Of a DNA stretch of 64,000 nt, positions 15,505 to 23,542 are shown piece after piece; the first letter of the stretch is position 1; the number at the start of each line of letters is the position of its first letter. The notes below the pieces were generated by a model that was not told the origin of the DNA, ran no database searches, and saw nothing but the letters and a program-made list of their open reading frames with translations. Origin of the DNA: Arthrobacter sp. Soil782 (GTDB taxonomy: Bacteria; Actinomycetota; Actinomycetes; Actinomycetales; Micrococcaceae); NCBI RefSeq assembly GCF_001428435.1, contig NZ_LMSO01000001.1, positions 719,656 through 783,655 of the forward strand, in the 5' to 3' direction. The position numbers and the translations under genes are program-made.

Positions 15505-16623
15505 ATGACGCCAACCCCGAACCCGATCGCCGGCTTCGAGGACTGGCCCGCAGCTCTGCGGCAACTCGGTAGACACGAGGGACACAACACCGCGAGCGCC
15601 AGTCTTGCCCAAGCCCTCGGCGTACCCGCACCCATCCCCGCACCGCCCGTCACGGTGCGCCGCGCTCAGGTGTTCGACGGCGTCGAGCTGCAGGAACTGG
15701 AGTGGCAGTTGCCGTACGGTCCCCTCACGAAGGGCTACTTGCTGACGCCTGCAGGAGCGAAGAGCCCTCTTCCCGGCGTTCTGTGGTTGCACTGTCATGC
15801 CGGCAACAAGTGGCTGGGTGCAGAGCGCTTGATCGCCGGCGCTGAGACCAGCGCCGACGTGGACACGCTTCAGCGGAACCTCTACTCAGGCCACGCCGTC
15901 GCCAACGACCTGGCTCGCGCAGGCTTCGCCGTGCTGGTCCACGATTCCTTCAGCTGGGGCAGCCGGCGGTTCCTGCTCAATCCGCCACCGGAACGGGTAG
16001 CTGAGGGGCTCGACGCATGGCGGGCGCTCTGGCATCAGGAAGGCGTGCAGCCAACGCCATCCATGGAGTACAACGCCGCTGCCGCCCTCCACGAACATAC
16101 AATCGCGAAGACCGCAGGCCTGCTCGGCACCAGCTACGCCGGGATGGTGGCCTTCGAAGATCTGGTTGCGCTGGATGTCCTGCACAACCTGCCCTGCGTC
16201 GAGAAGGGACGTGTCGGCGTCGGCGGTTTCTCGGGTGGTGGAGGCCGGGCGCTGGTGCTGTCGGCCCTTGCGCCCCAGGCGCGTGCCGCCGTTGTCTGCT
16301 GCATGATGACCACCTTCGAGGGCCTCTTTCCTTCCCACCTGGACGCTCACTCGTGGCTGCTCGCCACTCCGGGGCTGTCGCGGTTGTTCGACTGGCCGGA
16401 ACTTACGGCCGTCAACACCGCGTGCCGCTACCTCGTCCAGTACGCCGGTGAGGACCCACTTTTCACACCCCAGGGCATGCACGACGCCGACGCGGTGTTG
16501 GGTGCACTCGCGCATGATGCGCCGGGTCGCTATACCGGATCCTGGTACGACGCCGGCCATGTGGTCACTGTTGACATGCTTCAGGACGCCCTGATGTTTC
16601 TGGCTGATTCCCTCAGCAACTGA
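15505..16623 (+). CDS. alpha/beta hydrolase (dienelactone hydrolase/acetyl-esterase-like)
   Basis: This is a protein of about 372 residues with an alpha/beta-hydrolase core: GVLWLHCHAGNKW (oxyanion region), nucleophile elbow GGFSGGGGR with Ser, YAGEDPLFT carrying the likely acid, and His in YDAGHVVTV near the C-terminus. The family resembles actinobacterial dienelactone hydrolase-like and acetylxylan-esterase-like proteins. ATG 15505 is chosen because a GGA lies about 8 nt upstream; ATG 15487 is an alternative adding six residues. It has no signal peptide, so the substrate is cytosolic and unknown. Confidence 0.78.
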   Translation: MTPTPNPIAGFEDWPAALRQLGRHEGHNTASASLAQALGVPAPIPAPPVTVRRAQVFDGVELQELEWQLPYGPLTKGYLLTPAGAKSPLPGVLWLHCHAGNKWLGAERLIAGAETSADVDTLQRNLYSGHAVANDLARAGFAVLVHDSFSWGSRRFLLNPPPERVAEGLDAWRALWHQEGVQPTPSMEYNAAAALHEHTIAKTAGLLGTSYAGMVAFEDLVALDVLHNLPCVEKGRVGVGGFSGGGGRALVLSALAPQARAAVVCCMMTTFEGLFPSHLDAHSWLLATPGLSRLFDWPELTAVNTACRYLVQYAGEDPLFTPQGMHDADAVLGALAHDAPGRYTGSWYDAGHVVTVDMLQDALMFLADSLSN

Positions 16624-16690
16624 TCATTCCCTCCCTTCCATAAGGTCCGACCGGCAATTGCGATGGCGTGTGACGGCGGGAGCGCTGCCA

Positions 16691-16702
16691 GAAAACGTTT
16701 TC
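16691..16702. promoter_or_regulatory. LacI-type operator O1 (GAAAACGTTTTC)
   Basis: This perfect 12-bp palindrome lies immediately upstream of a promoter-like pair: TTGACG (16704-16709), a 17-nt spacer, then TAGGGT (16727-16732). The same core recurs at 16745-16762 and in the divergent lacI/Gfo-Idh promoter at 31168-31181. It probably binds the LacI protein encoded at 31273. Confidence 0.7.
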
Positions 16703-16703
16703 C

Positions 16704-16732
16704 TTGACGTGTGGCGCATCACACACTAGGGT
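16704..16732 (+). promoter_or_regulatory. sigma-70-type promoter of the first sugar ABC operon
   Basis: TTGACG and TAGGGT are separated by 17 nt, placed between two LacI-type operators. Occupation of the flanking operators would block polymerase binding or escape, giving tight repression. Confidence 0.55.
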
Positions 16733-16744
16733 CGTTTGCAGTCC

Positions 16745-16762
16745 TGAGAAAGCGTTTTCTCA
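16745..16762. promoter_or_regulatory. LacI-type operator O2 (TGAGAAAGCGTTTTCTCA)
   Basis: This is an 18-nt palindrome with a single mismatch, overlapping the predicted transcription start. Its centre is about 57 nt from that of O1, so looping or cooperative repression is possible. Confidence 0.65.
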
Positions 16763-16802
16763 GATTGCCTGCAAGAGCCCTACAACCCGACAGAAGGTTC
16801 CC

Positions 16803-16889
16803 ATGAAGCTTCCGAACGACGCGTTCGCGACGGCGCCGGAATGCGCCCGCCAGATCGCGGAAAGGAGCGGCGATGTCAGCTCTGAATGA
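16803..16889 (+). CDS. possible 28-codon leader ORF before the permease
   Basis: ATG at 16803, preceded by AGAAGG, opens a 28-codon frame starting MKLPNDAFATAPECARQ. It stops at 16889, 17 nt inside the downstream permease gene. The permease has its own GGAG site inside this frame. It could be a translational leader that keeps ribosomes over the permease start, or chance. No family is recognised. Confidence 0.3.
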   Translation: MKLPNDAFATAPECARQIAERSGDVSSE

Positions 16890-17817
16890 GATGTCCGGGC
16901 TGAAGAAAGAGCCGCGAGGAAAGAAGCGGAAGCTGACAGCCGCCGAGAGGAAGGAGGAGCTGGTTTCCTACCTGTTCCTCGCTCCCTGGCTGGTGGGTCT
17001 GGCCATCATCACAATCGGTCCGATGGCGGCGTCGCTGTACCTTTCCTTCACCGACTACAACCTCCTCCAGCCACCGGAATGGACCGGACTGGACAACTAC
17101 CTTCGGATGTTCGAGGACACCCGGCTCCAGAACTCCCTGGGAGTGACCTTCCTCTACGTCTTTGTCTCCGTTCCCCTCCAGCTCATTGCAGCACTGGCGC
17201 TTGCTCTGATCCTGGACCGCGGCATGCGGGGCCTGAGCTTCTACCGCTCGGTCTACTACCTGCCGTCCCTGCTCGGTGGCTCCGTTGCCATCGCAGTGCT
17301 GTGGCGTCAGATCTTCGGCACCTCCGGGCTCATCAACCAGCTTCTGGCACTGGTCGGTATCGAGGGCATGGGCTGGATCGCTGATCCCTCCACTGCGCTA
17401 GGCACGCTGATGGTGCTCAACGTCTGGACGTTTGGCGCACCGATGGTGATCTTCCTGGCCGGTCTCCGCCAGATCCCCACCATGTACTACGAGGCAGCGG
17501 CAATGGACGGCGCGTCGAAGGTGCGCCAGTTCACCACCATCACGGCCCCGCTGCTGACCCCAATCATCTTCTTCAACCTGGTGCTCCAGATCATCGGTGC
17601 TTTCCAGTCCTTCACCCAGGCATTCGTGGTGTCCGGCGGCACCGGCGGCCCTGCGGACTCAACGATGTTCTTCACGCTGTACCTCTACCAACAGGGCTTC
17701 GGCAATTTCAATATGGGGTACGCCTCGGCCATGGCGTGGCTGCTGCTGCTCATCATCGCCGCCTTTACCTTCATCAACTTCATCGCCTCGAAATGGTGGG
17801 TGTTCTATGACGACTAA
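16873..17817 (+). CDS. sugar ABC transporter permease (MalF-like)
   Basis: This 314-residue inner-membrane permease has six predicted helices after a basic N-terminal tail (KKEPRGKKRKLTAAERK). The cytoplasmic EAA loop reads YEAAAMDGASKVRQFTTI (about residues 207-224) and contacts an ATPase. It forms the heterodimeric channel with the next gene. It is the first structural gene of an operon controlled by two LacI-type operators. The window contains no ATP-binding subunit gene, so a shared MsiK/MsmX-type ATPase is presumed. The substrate is unknown; the downstream enzymes suggest a modified sugar or glycoside. Confidence 0.88.
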   Translation: MSALNEMSGLKKEPRGKKRKLTAAERKEELVSYLFLAPWLVGLAIITIGPMAASLYLSFTDYNLLQPPEWTGLDNYLRMFEDTRLQNSLGVTFLYVFVSVPLQLIAALALALILDRGMRGLSFYRSVYYLPSLLGGSVAIAVLWRQIFGTSGLINQLLALVGIEGMGWIADPSTALGTLMVLNVWTFGAPMVIFLAGLRQIPTMYYEAAAMDGASKVRQFTTITAPLLTPIIFFNLVLQIIGAFQSFTQAFVVSGGTGGPADSTMFFTLYLYQQGFGNFNMGYASAMAWLLLLIIAAFTFINFIASKWWVFYDD

Positions 17818-18745
17818 TATCGCGCCCCAGGCCAACACAGCCCCTGCTGCCACCCGAACGCCGACAAAAGCGGCACCGCCGGTCCGCCGGAAGAAGCGGA
17901 ATGACGAGGAACTGAGCGGAAGCACCGGGAGCCGGTTGCTGAAGCACATTGTGCTCATCGCTTTCGGCATCATCATGCTCTACCCGCTGCTGTGGATGCT
18001 TGTGAGCTCGCTGCGTCCAAACGATGTGATCTTCCGGGAGGCCGGCCTCTGGCTCACCACCTTCGAGATCAGCAACTACACCGAAGGCTGGAACGCCCTT
18101 CAATCACCGTTCGGGCACTACATGATCAATTCGATGATCGTGGTGGTCGGCTCGATCATCGGTAACCTGGTGTCCTGCTCAATGGCCGCCTACGCCTTCG
18201 CCCGGCTGAAATTCCGCCGTCGTAACCTGCTGTTCGCCATCATGCTCATGACGATCATGCTGCCCATTCACGTGATCATCGTGCCGCAGTACATCATCTT
18301 CTCGGAGCTGGGCTGGGTGAACACCTTCATTCCGCTGGTGCTGCCCAAGCTGCTTGCCACGGACGCGTTCTTCGTGTTTCTCATGGTGCAGTTCATCCGC
18401 GGACTGCCGAAAGAGCTGGACGAAGCTGCACGCATCGACGGCTGCGGCCACGTGCGGATCTTCACCCGCATCATCCTCCCCCTGATGATGCCCGCACTGG
18501 CAACAACCACCATCTTCACCTTCATCTGGACCTGGAACGACTTCTTCAGCCAGCTGATCTACCTGACCGACCCCGAAATGTACACGGTGCCCGTTGCGCT
18601 GCGGTCCTTCGTTGACAGCACCGCCACCTCTTCCTGGGGCTCGATGTTCGCCATGTCCATCGTCTCCCTCCTGCCCGTCTTCCTGGTGTTCCTGTTCGGC
18701 CAGAAGTACCTGGTCAAGGGCATCGCCACCACAGGCATCAAATAG
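17807..18745 (+). CDS. sugar ABC transporter permease (MalG-like)
   Basis: This 312-residue partner permease starts at ATG 17807 (MTTNIAPQANTA), overlapping the previous gene by 11 nt. A ~45-residue Pro/Ala/Lys-rich cytoplasmic tail precedes six helices. The EAA loop is DEAARIDGCGHVRIFTRI, about residues 204-221. CUT1-type transporters for oligosaccharides have this two-permease arrangement. The overlap indicates coupled synthesis of equal amounts of the two subunits. Confidence 0.88.
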   Translation: MTTNIAPQANTAPAATRTPTKAAPPVRRKKRNDEELSGSTGSRLLKHIVLIAFGIIMLYPLLWMLVSSLRPNDVIFREAGLWLTTFEISNYTEGWNALQSPFGHYMINSMIVVVGSIIGNLVSCSMAAYAFARLKFRRRNLLFAIMLMTIMLPIHVIIVPQYIIFSELGWVNTFIPLVLPKLLATDAFFVFLMVQFIRGLPKELDEAARIDGCGHVRIFTRIILPLMMPALATTTIFTFIWTWNDFFSQLIYLTDPEMYTVPVALRSFVDSTATSSWGSMFAMSIVSLLPVFLVFLFGQKYLVKGIATTGIK

Positions 18746-18790
18746 ACCGCTCCGGTCACAAGACAACTCGAAAGATTGGAAAGAGATTCA

Positions 18791-20095
18791 ATGAAGAAGT
18801 TCTCGCGTCCTGCCCGCACCCTTACCGCAGCCTCCCTCGCCGTCGTCCTCGGACTATCGATGGGCGCCTGCGGAAACGGCGGAAGTGAATCCGCCGGCGA
18901 CGGCAACCTCCGCTTCTCCTGGTGGGGCTCGGACCCACGCCACGAAGCCACGCAGGAAATCATCGACATCTACGAGTCGAACAACGAGGGCGTCACCGTA
19001 GCCGGTGAATTCTCAGACTTCTCCGGCTACTGGGACAAACTGGCGACGACGACGGCCGGCCGGGATGCGCCGGATGTCATCACCATGGACGAGAAATACA
19101 TCATGGAATACGCCGGCCGCGGCGCGCTGACTGACCTCACCGAACTCGAAAACCTCGACCTGTCCAAGTTCCCCGAGGCCGCACTGGACCTCGGACGCTA
19201 CGAGGACGGCGTGTACGGGCTGAGCACCGGCCAGAACGCCTACTCCGTGATGGTCAACGCGGACCTCTTCGCCGAAGCCGGCGTCGAGATCCCGGATGAC
19301 AGCACCTGGACCTGGGATGACTACTACGAGATCTCGGCCACGATCAGCGAGAACCTGGGCGAGGTTGCGGGAACCGACTACGGCGCACTCGACGGCGACC
19401 TGCGCATCTGGCTGCGCCAGAACGACGAAAAGCTTTACAGCGAGGATGAGCCGGGCACCGTGGGCTACTCGCAGGAGAACCTGCTCTCCTGGTTCGAGCA
19501 CCTGCTCCATGTCCGCGACACCGGTGGCGGCGTCAGCGCGGCACAGTTCACCGAGGCCGCTGCCGGCACCTTCGAGGCCGAGAACTTCCCGACCAAGAAG
19601 ACCGCCATGGGCTGGTACTGGTCCAACCAGCTCGGCGCCCTGCGTGCCGCCACCGGTGACGACATCCGCATTCTCCGGGTGCCCTCGCCGTCCGGCAACG
19701 CCGAGGACAACGGCATGTACTACAAGGCCTCCATGTACTGGTCCGTCTCCAGCCAGTCCGATAACCAGGCAGCCGCAGCGGACTTCGTGAACTTCCTGGC
19801 CAATGATCCCGCGGCCGCCGAGAAGATGCTCGTGGACCGCGGTGTTCCCGCCAACCCGGAGATGGCTGCAGCCATCGAACCGAAGCTCGATGAGTCCCAG
19901 CAGACGGTTGTCTCCTTCCTCGAGGAAATTGAACCCGAGGTCTCCGACTCACCGAAGCCCTCCCCCATTGGAGCGGGAACCGTTCAGGAGACCATCGTCC
20001 GCTACGTCGGTGAGGTCCTGTTCGACAACCTCACTCCGGAAGAGGCAACCGAACAGTTGACCGCTGAAATCGAAGGCATGATCAGCGCAGGCTGA
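18791..20095 (+). CDS. sugar-binding lipoprotein of the ABC importer, paralogue 1
   Basis: This 434-residue extracellular solute-binding protein (family 1) has an export signal MKKFSRPARTL, a hydrophobic stretch and the lipobox-like SMGACG, so it should be lipid-anchored on the outer face of the membrane. LRFSWWGSDPRHEATQEII follows at the start of the mature protein. ATG 18791 is preferred over ATG 18776 because it has the GGAAAGAGATT site and a standard signal peptide. The next gene encodes a close paralogue with the same leader region; one or both could serve the upstream permeases. Confidence 0.88.
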   Translation: MKKFSRPARTLTAASLAVVLGLSMGACGNGGSESAGDGNLRFSWWGSDPRHEATQEIIDIYESNNEGVTVAGEFSDFSGYWDKLATTTAGRDAPDVITMDEKYIMEYAGRGALTDLTELENLDLSKFPEAALDLGRYEDGVYGLSTGQNAYSVMVNADLFAEAGVEIPDDSTWTWDDYYEISATISENLGEVAGTDYGALDGDLRIWLRQNDEKLYSEDEPGTVGYSQENLLSWFEHLLHVRDTGGGVSAAQFTEAAAGTFEAENFPTKKTAMGWYWSNQLGALRAATGDDIRILRVPSPSGNAEDNGMYYKASMYWSVSSQSDNQAAAADFVNFLANDPAAAEKMLVDRGVPANPEMAAAIEPKLDESQQTVVSFLEEIEPEVSDSPKPSPIGAGTVQETIVRYVGEVLFDNLTPEEATEQLTAEIEGMISAG

Positions 20096-20149
20096 CCACG
20101 CAGCATCGAACCGAACCGCTATTCACCCGATAAAACAGGAAGAGATTCA

Positions 20150-21460
20150 ATGAAGAACTTCTCTCGCTCGACGCGAACTCTCACAGCTGCGGCTGCCGCG
20201 GTTGTGCTCACGGTGTCACTGGGCGCCTGCGGGAACGGCGGCGGTGACAGCGCCGCAGCAGGTGACGGGAATCTCCGCTTCTCCTGGTGGGGCTCGGATC
20301 CACGCCACGTAGCCAACCAGGAGATCATCGACATGTTCGAGGCCGAGAACGAGGGCATCACCATCGAGGGTGAATACTCGGACTTCGGCGGCTACTGGGA
20401 CAAGCTCGCGACGACGACGGCCGGCCGGGATGCGCCGGATGTCATCACGATGGATGAAAAGTACCTGCAGGAGTATGCCGGCCGCGGCGCCTTGGCGGAC
20501 CTCAGCACGCTCGAAGGCCTGGACACCTCCAAGTTCGACGACGCCGCCCTCAACCTTGGACGTTATGAGGACGGCCTGTACGGGCTGACCACCGGTCAGA
20601 ACGCCTACGTGATCATGGCAAATCAGGACCTGTTCGCGCAGGCAGGCATGGAACTCCCGGATGACACCACCTGGACGTGGGACGACTACTACCGCATCTC
20701 GGCTGAGCTGACTGAGAAGCTGGGCGGGGACATCGTCGGCACCGAGTATGGCGCCCAGGACGTGGACCTGCGGATCTGGCTCCGCCAGCAGGGTGAAAAC
20801 CTCTACAACGAGGATGAACCCGGCACCGTGGGCTACTCGCCGGAAACTCTGACCGCCTGGTTTGAACACCTCCTGGAGGTGCGCGACGGCGGGGGCCCGA
20901 GTGCCGCCCGCTATACCGAGGAGCTGTCGGGATCCTTCGAAGCCGGCGGTTTCGCCACCAACCGCGCGGCAATGGGTTGGTACTGGTCGAACCAGCTGTC
21001 GGCTGTGGAGTCCGCCAGCGGCAGCGAAGTGACCATGCTTCGTCCGCCGTCGGAGTCAGGTAACGCCGCTGAGAACGGCATGTACTACAAGGCCTCGATG
21101 TACTGGTCCGTCTCCAGCCAGTCCGATGACCAGGAAGCTGCCGCCGAGTTCGTGAACTACCTTGCGAACAACCCTGAGGCTGCGAAGAAGATGCTCGTTG
21201 ATCGCGGGGTACCCGCAAACCCGGACATGGCCGCCGCCATCGCCCCCGAGCTGAACGAAACCGATCAGACGGTGGTCGACTTCCTCGAGGAGATCAGCCC
21301 CGACATGGCCGCAGCCCCGCTGCCCTCCCCTGTTGGTGCCGGTGGCGTCCAGGACACGGTCAAGCGTTACGTCTCCGAGGCCCTCTTCGACAACCTGACT
21401 CCCGCTGAGGCAACGGAGAAACTAACCGCCGAAATCGAAGGGATGATCAGCGCAGGCTGA
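20150..21460 (+). CDS. sugar-binding lipoprotein of the ABC importer, paralogue 2
   Basis: This 436-residue protein is very similar throughout to its upstream neighbour: NLRFSWWGSDPRH, YWDKLATTTAGRDAPDVITM, GRYEDG and the C-terminal EATEKLTAEIEGMISAG all recur. The lipobox is SLGACG. The ribosome site and start are nearly identical in both genes (AAGAGATTCAATGAAGAA), evidence of tandem duplication including the leader. Differences are concentrated in the central domain, for example around residues 205-260, which may alter ligand preference. Confidence 0.88.
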   Translation: MKNFSRSTRTLTAAAAAVVLTVSLGACGNGGGDSAAAGDGNLRFSWWGSDPRHVANQEIIDMFEAENEGITIEGEYSDFGGYWDKLATTTAGRDAPDVITMDEKYLQEYAGRGALADLSTLEGLDTSKFDDAALNLGRYEDGLYGLTTGQNAYVIMANQDLFAQAGMELPDDTTWTWDDYYRISAELTEKLGGDIVGTEYGAQDVDLRIWLRQQGENLYNEDEPGTVGYSPETLTAWFEHLLEVRDGGGPSAARYTEELSGSFEAGGFATNRAAMGWYWSNQLSAVESASGSEVTMLRPPSESGNAAENGMYYKASMYWSVSSQSDDQEAAAEFVNYLANNPEAAKKMLVDRGVPANPDMAAAIAPELNETDQTVVDFLEEISPDMAAAPLPSPVGAGGVQDTVKRYVSEALFDNLTPAEATEKLTAEIEGMISAG

Positions 21461-21484
21461 TTGTCCCGGAACGGAACATTGATC

Positions 21485-23542
21485 ATGCTTGACCCCGCAT
21501 CCCGTCTGGCGCCTTCCCGGTACAGGACAGGAAACCCCGTTGCTGACGACCCCGCCCGCGTTGCACGTGTGGCCCTGGTGGGCGTTCATGGCTTCGGTGC
21601 CCGGCACCTCGACAACCTTCGCCGGTTGGAGGACGACGGCGCCGCCCGGCTGGTTGCCGTGGCGGACCCCCGTCCGCCCGAGGACGGGACGCTGGGTGCC
21701 GGGGTCGGTGTGTTCAACAATCTGGAGGACCTTCTCGCCGCAGGGGTGGCGCCCGACGTCGTCGTTATTGCCACCCCCATCCAGGCGCACGCGCCGCTCG
21801 CCCATGCGGCGATCGAGGCCGGCGCGGATGTGTACGTGGAGAAGCCTCCGGTGGCGTCGATGGAGCAGTACCACTCGCTCCTCGCCGCTGCTGACAAAGC
21901 AGGCGTTGCCGTGCAGACCGGGTTTCAGAGCCTGGGCTCGGCAGCGCTTGACCGGCTCGACGATCTCGTGGCATCGGGATCGCTGGGTTCGGTTCGGGGC
22001 GTCAGTGCGCTGGGGACCTGGGTGCGAACCCGGGGCTACTTTGGACGTTCCCGTTGGGCGGGAAAGCGAACGCTGGACGGCGTGGACGTGGTCGACGGCG
22101 TGGCCACCAATCCGCTTGCCCATGCGGTTGCGACCGCCCTTCGTGTGGCCGGTGCACGGAAGACGTCCGACGTGGCTACCGTCGAGACGGACCTGTACCG
22201 GGCCCACGACATCGAGTGCGATGACACGTCCACCATCCGGGTTCGGACGGCGTCCGGGACGGTGGTCATGCTCGCACTCACCCTGTGTGCCGCGGAGCAG
22301 ACGCGACCCAGCGTCACGCTCCACGGCACGCAGGGAACCGCCGTGCTGTATTACACGGAGGACGAACTGGCCGTCACCACGGCGGACGGCACCGTCATTG
22401 AGCACTTCGGGCGCGCCAACCTGCTGGAGAATCTGCTCGAACACCGGGCGTCCGGCACTCCCCTGCTCAGCCCGCTCGCCTGCTCCGGCGCGTTCATGCG
22501 GGTGCTCGACGCCGTCCGGCTGGCCCCACCGCCGCAACCCATTGATCCCTCGTACGTCACCTGGATCGGCGACGGCGACGAAGCCCACCCCGTGGTGCAC
22601 GGCATCGAGGACCTCCTGCAGCGCGCGTGTCACGCCCAGGCGACTATCGGCGAACTGTGCCCGGGCTGGGCGCGGCCGTCGCCGTCGTCGTCCGTGTCGC
22701 CGTCGTCGTTACCGCTTGTGCTGGACGGCCGCGAGGTCGGGTTCTACCGGGACGGCATCGCCGTCTCTCCCTTCCTTTCGCCGCGCCCCTACCTGCATCC
22801 CGTGGCCACGCGCGACGGCGTCATTGTCACCGACCACTTTCCCGCGGACCACGTGTGGCACCTCGGCGCGGGCATTGCGGTGCAGGACGTCGACGGCGTC
22901 AACGTCTGGGGCGGCCGGACCTACCGTCGCGAGGCGCAGGGTTACGTGTGGCGCGCGGACCACGGCCGGATCTCCCGCACCGGAATCACGCAGCATGGCG
23001 ACTCCCTCGAGGAGACGCTGCGCTGGAGCGGCCCCGACGGCGGCGCCCTGCTGCACGAAGCCCGCCGCATCAGCTGGCGTACGGTGAACGAGGCCGCCTG
23101 GGCGCTCACCATCGACTTCTCGCTGACACCCGCCGGCGAGAACCCGGTGGCCCTTGGGAGCCCGGGCTCGAATGGGCGGTCCGGCGGCGGCTACGGCGGC
23201 TTTTTCTGGCGCCTCCCCACCAGCGAAAACATCACTATCACGACGGCGGATGCCTCCGGTGAAGCGGGTGTCCACGGCACAGTGTCGGATTGGCTGTGCT
23301 GGCAGGGCATCTTTAGCGGCCGGCCGGCGACGCTTCTTTTCCTGCCCAACGACAACGCCATCGACCCCTGGTTCGTGAGGGCAGAGGGTTACCCCGGGGT
23401 GGGGCTTGCCCTCGCCTGGGACCGGCCGGTCACCACCACGCGCGAGGCTCCCCTGGCCCGCTCCGTCACCATCCTCATTGCCGACGGCGCTCTGACTCCT
23501 GACGCCGTGAGCACCCTCGCGGCCGAAGAAAGGCACCCATGA
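21485..23542 (+). CDS. Gfo/Idh/MocA oxidoreductase fused to a DUF6807 (PmoA-like) domain
   Basis: This two-domain protein has about 685 residues. The first ~390 are a Gfo/Idh/MocA oxidoreductase with a Rossmann motif (VALVGVHGFGARHLDNL) and the family signature YVEKPP near residue 120. From about residue 410, after a Ser/Pro-rich linker, the sequence becomes a DUF6807/PmoA-like beta-sandwich (PRPYLHPVATRDG, FPADHVWHLGAGIAVQDVDG, GGFFWRLPTSENI). Such domains usually occur as separate proteins in sugar-catabolism loci. The likely role is NAD(P)-dependent oxidation of an imported glycoside with the second domain aiding substrate handling. ATG 21485 is chosen over TTG 21461. It overlaps the next gene by 4 nt. 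Confidence 0.78.
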   Translation: MLDPASRLAPSRYRTGNPVADDPARVARVALVGVHGFGARHLDNLRRLEDDGAARLVAVADPRPPEDGTLGAGVGVFNNLEDLLAAGVAPDVVVIATPIQAHAPLAHAAIEAGADVYVEKPPVASMEQYHSLLAAADKAGVAVQTGFQSLGSAALDRLDDLVASGSLGSVRGVSALGTWVRTRGYFGRSRWAGKRTLDGVDVVDGVATNPLAHAVATALRVAGARKTSDVATVETDLYRAHDIECDDTSTIRVRTASGTVVMLALTLCAAEQTRPSVTLHGTQGTAVLYYTEDELAVTTADGTVIEHFGRANLLENLLEHRASGTPLLSPLACSGAFMRVLDAVRLAPPPQPIDPSYVTWIGDGDEAHPVVHGIEDLLQRACHAQATIGELCPGWARPSPSSSVSPSSLPLVLDGREVGFYRDGIAVSPFLSPRPYLHPVATRDGVIVTDHFPADHVWHLGAGIAVQDVDGVNVWGGRTYRREAQGYVWRADHGRISRTGITQHGDSLEETLRWSGPDGGALLHEARRISWRTVNEAAWALTIDFSLTPAGENPVALGSPGSNGRSGGGYGGFFWRLPTSENITITTADASGEAGVHGTVSDWLCWQGIFSGRPATLLFLPNDNAIDPWFVRAEGYPGVGLALAWDRPVTTTREAPLARSVTILIADGALTPDAVSTLAAEERHP

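Noticed and set aside
21422-22633. 403-codon antisense frame over the Gfo/Idh-DUF6807 gene
   Set aside because: Codon-position GC and lack of any recognisable domain indicate a shadow of the plus-strand gene, common in high-GC DNA. The same holds for 2314-3414 and 34117-35700.
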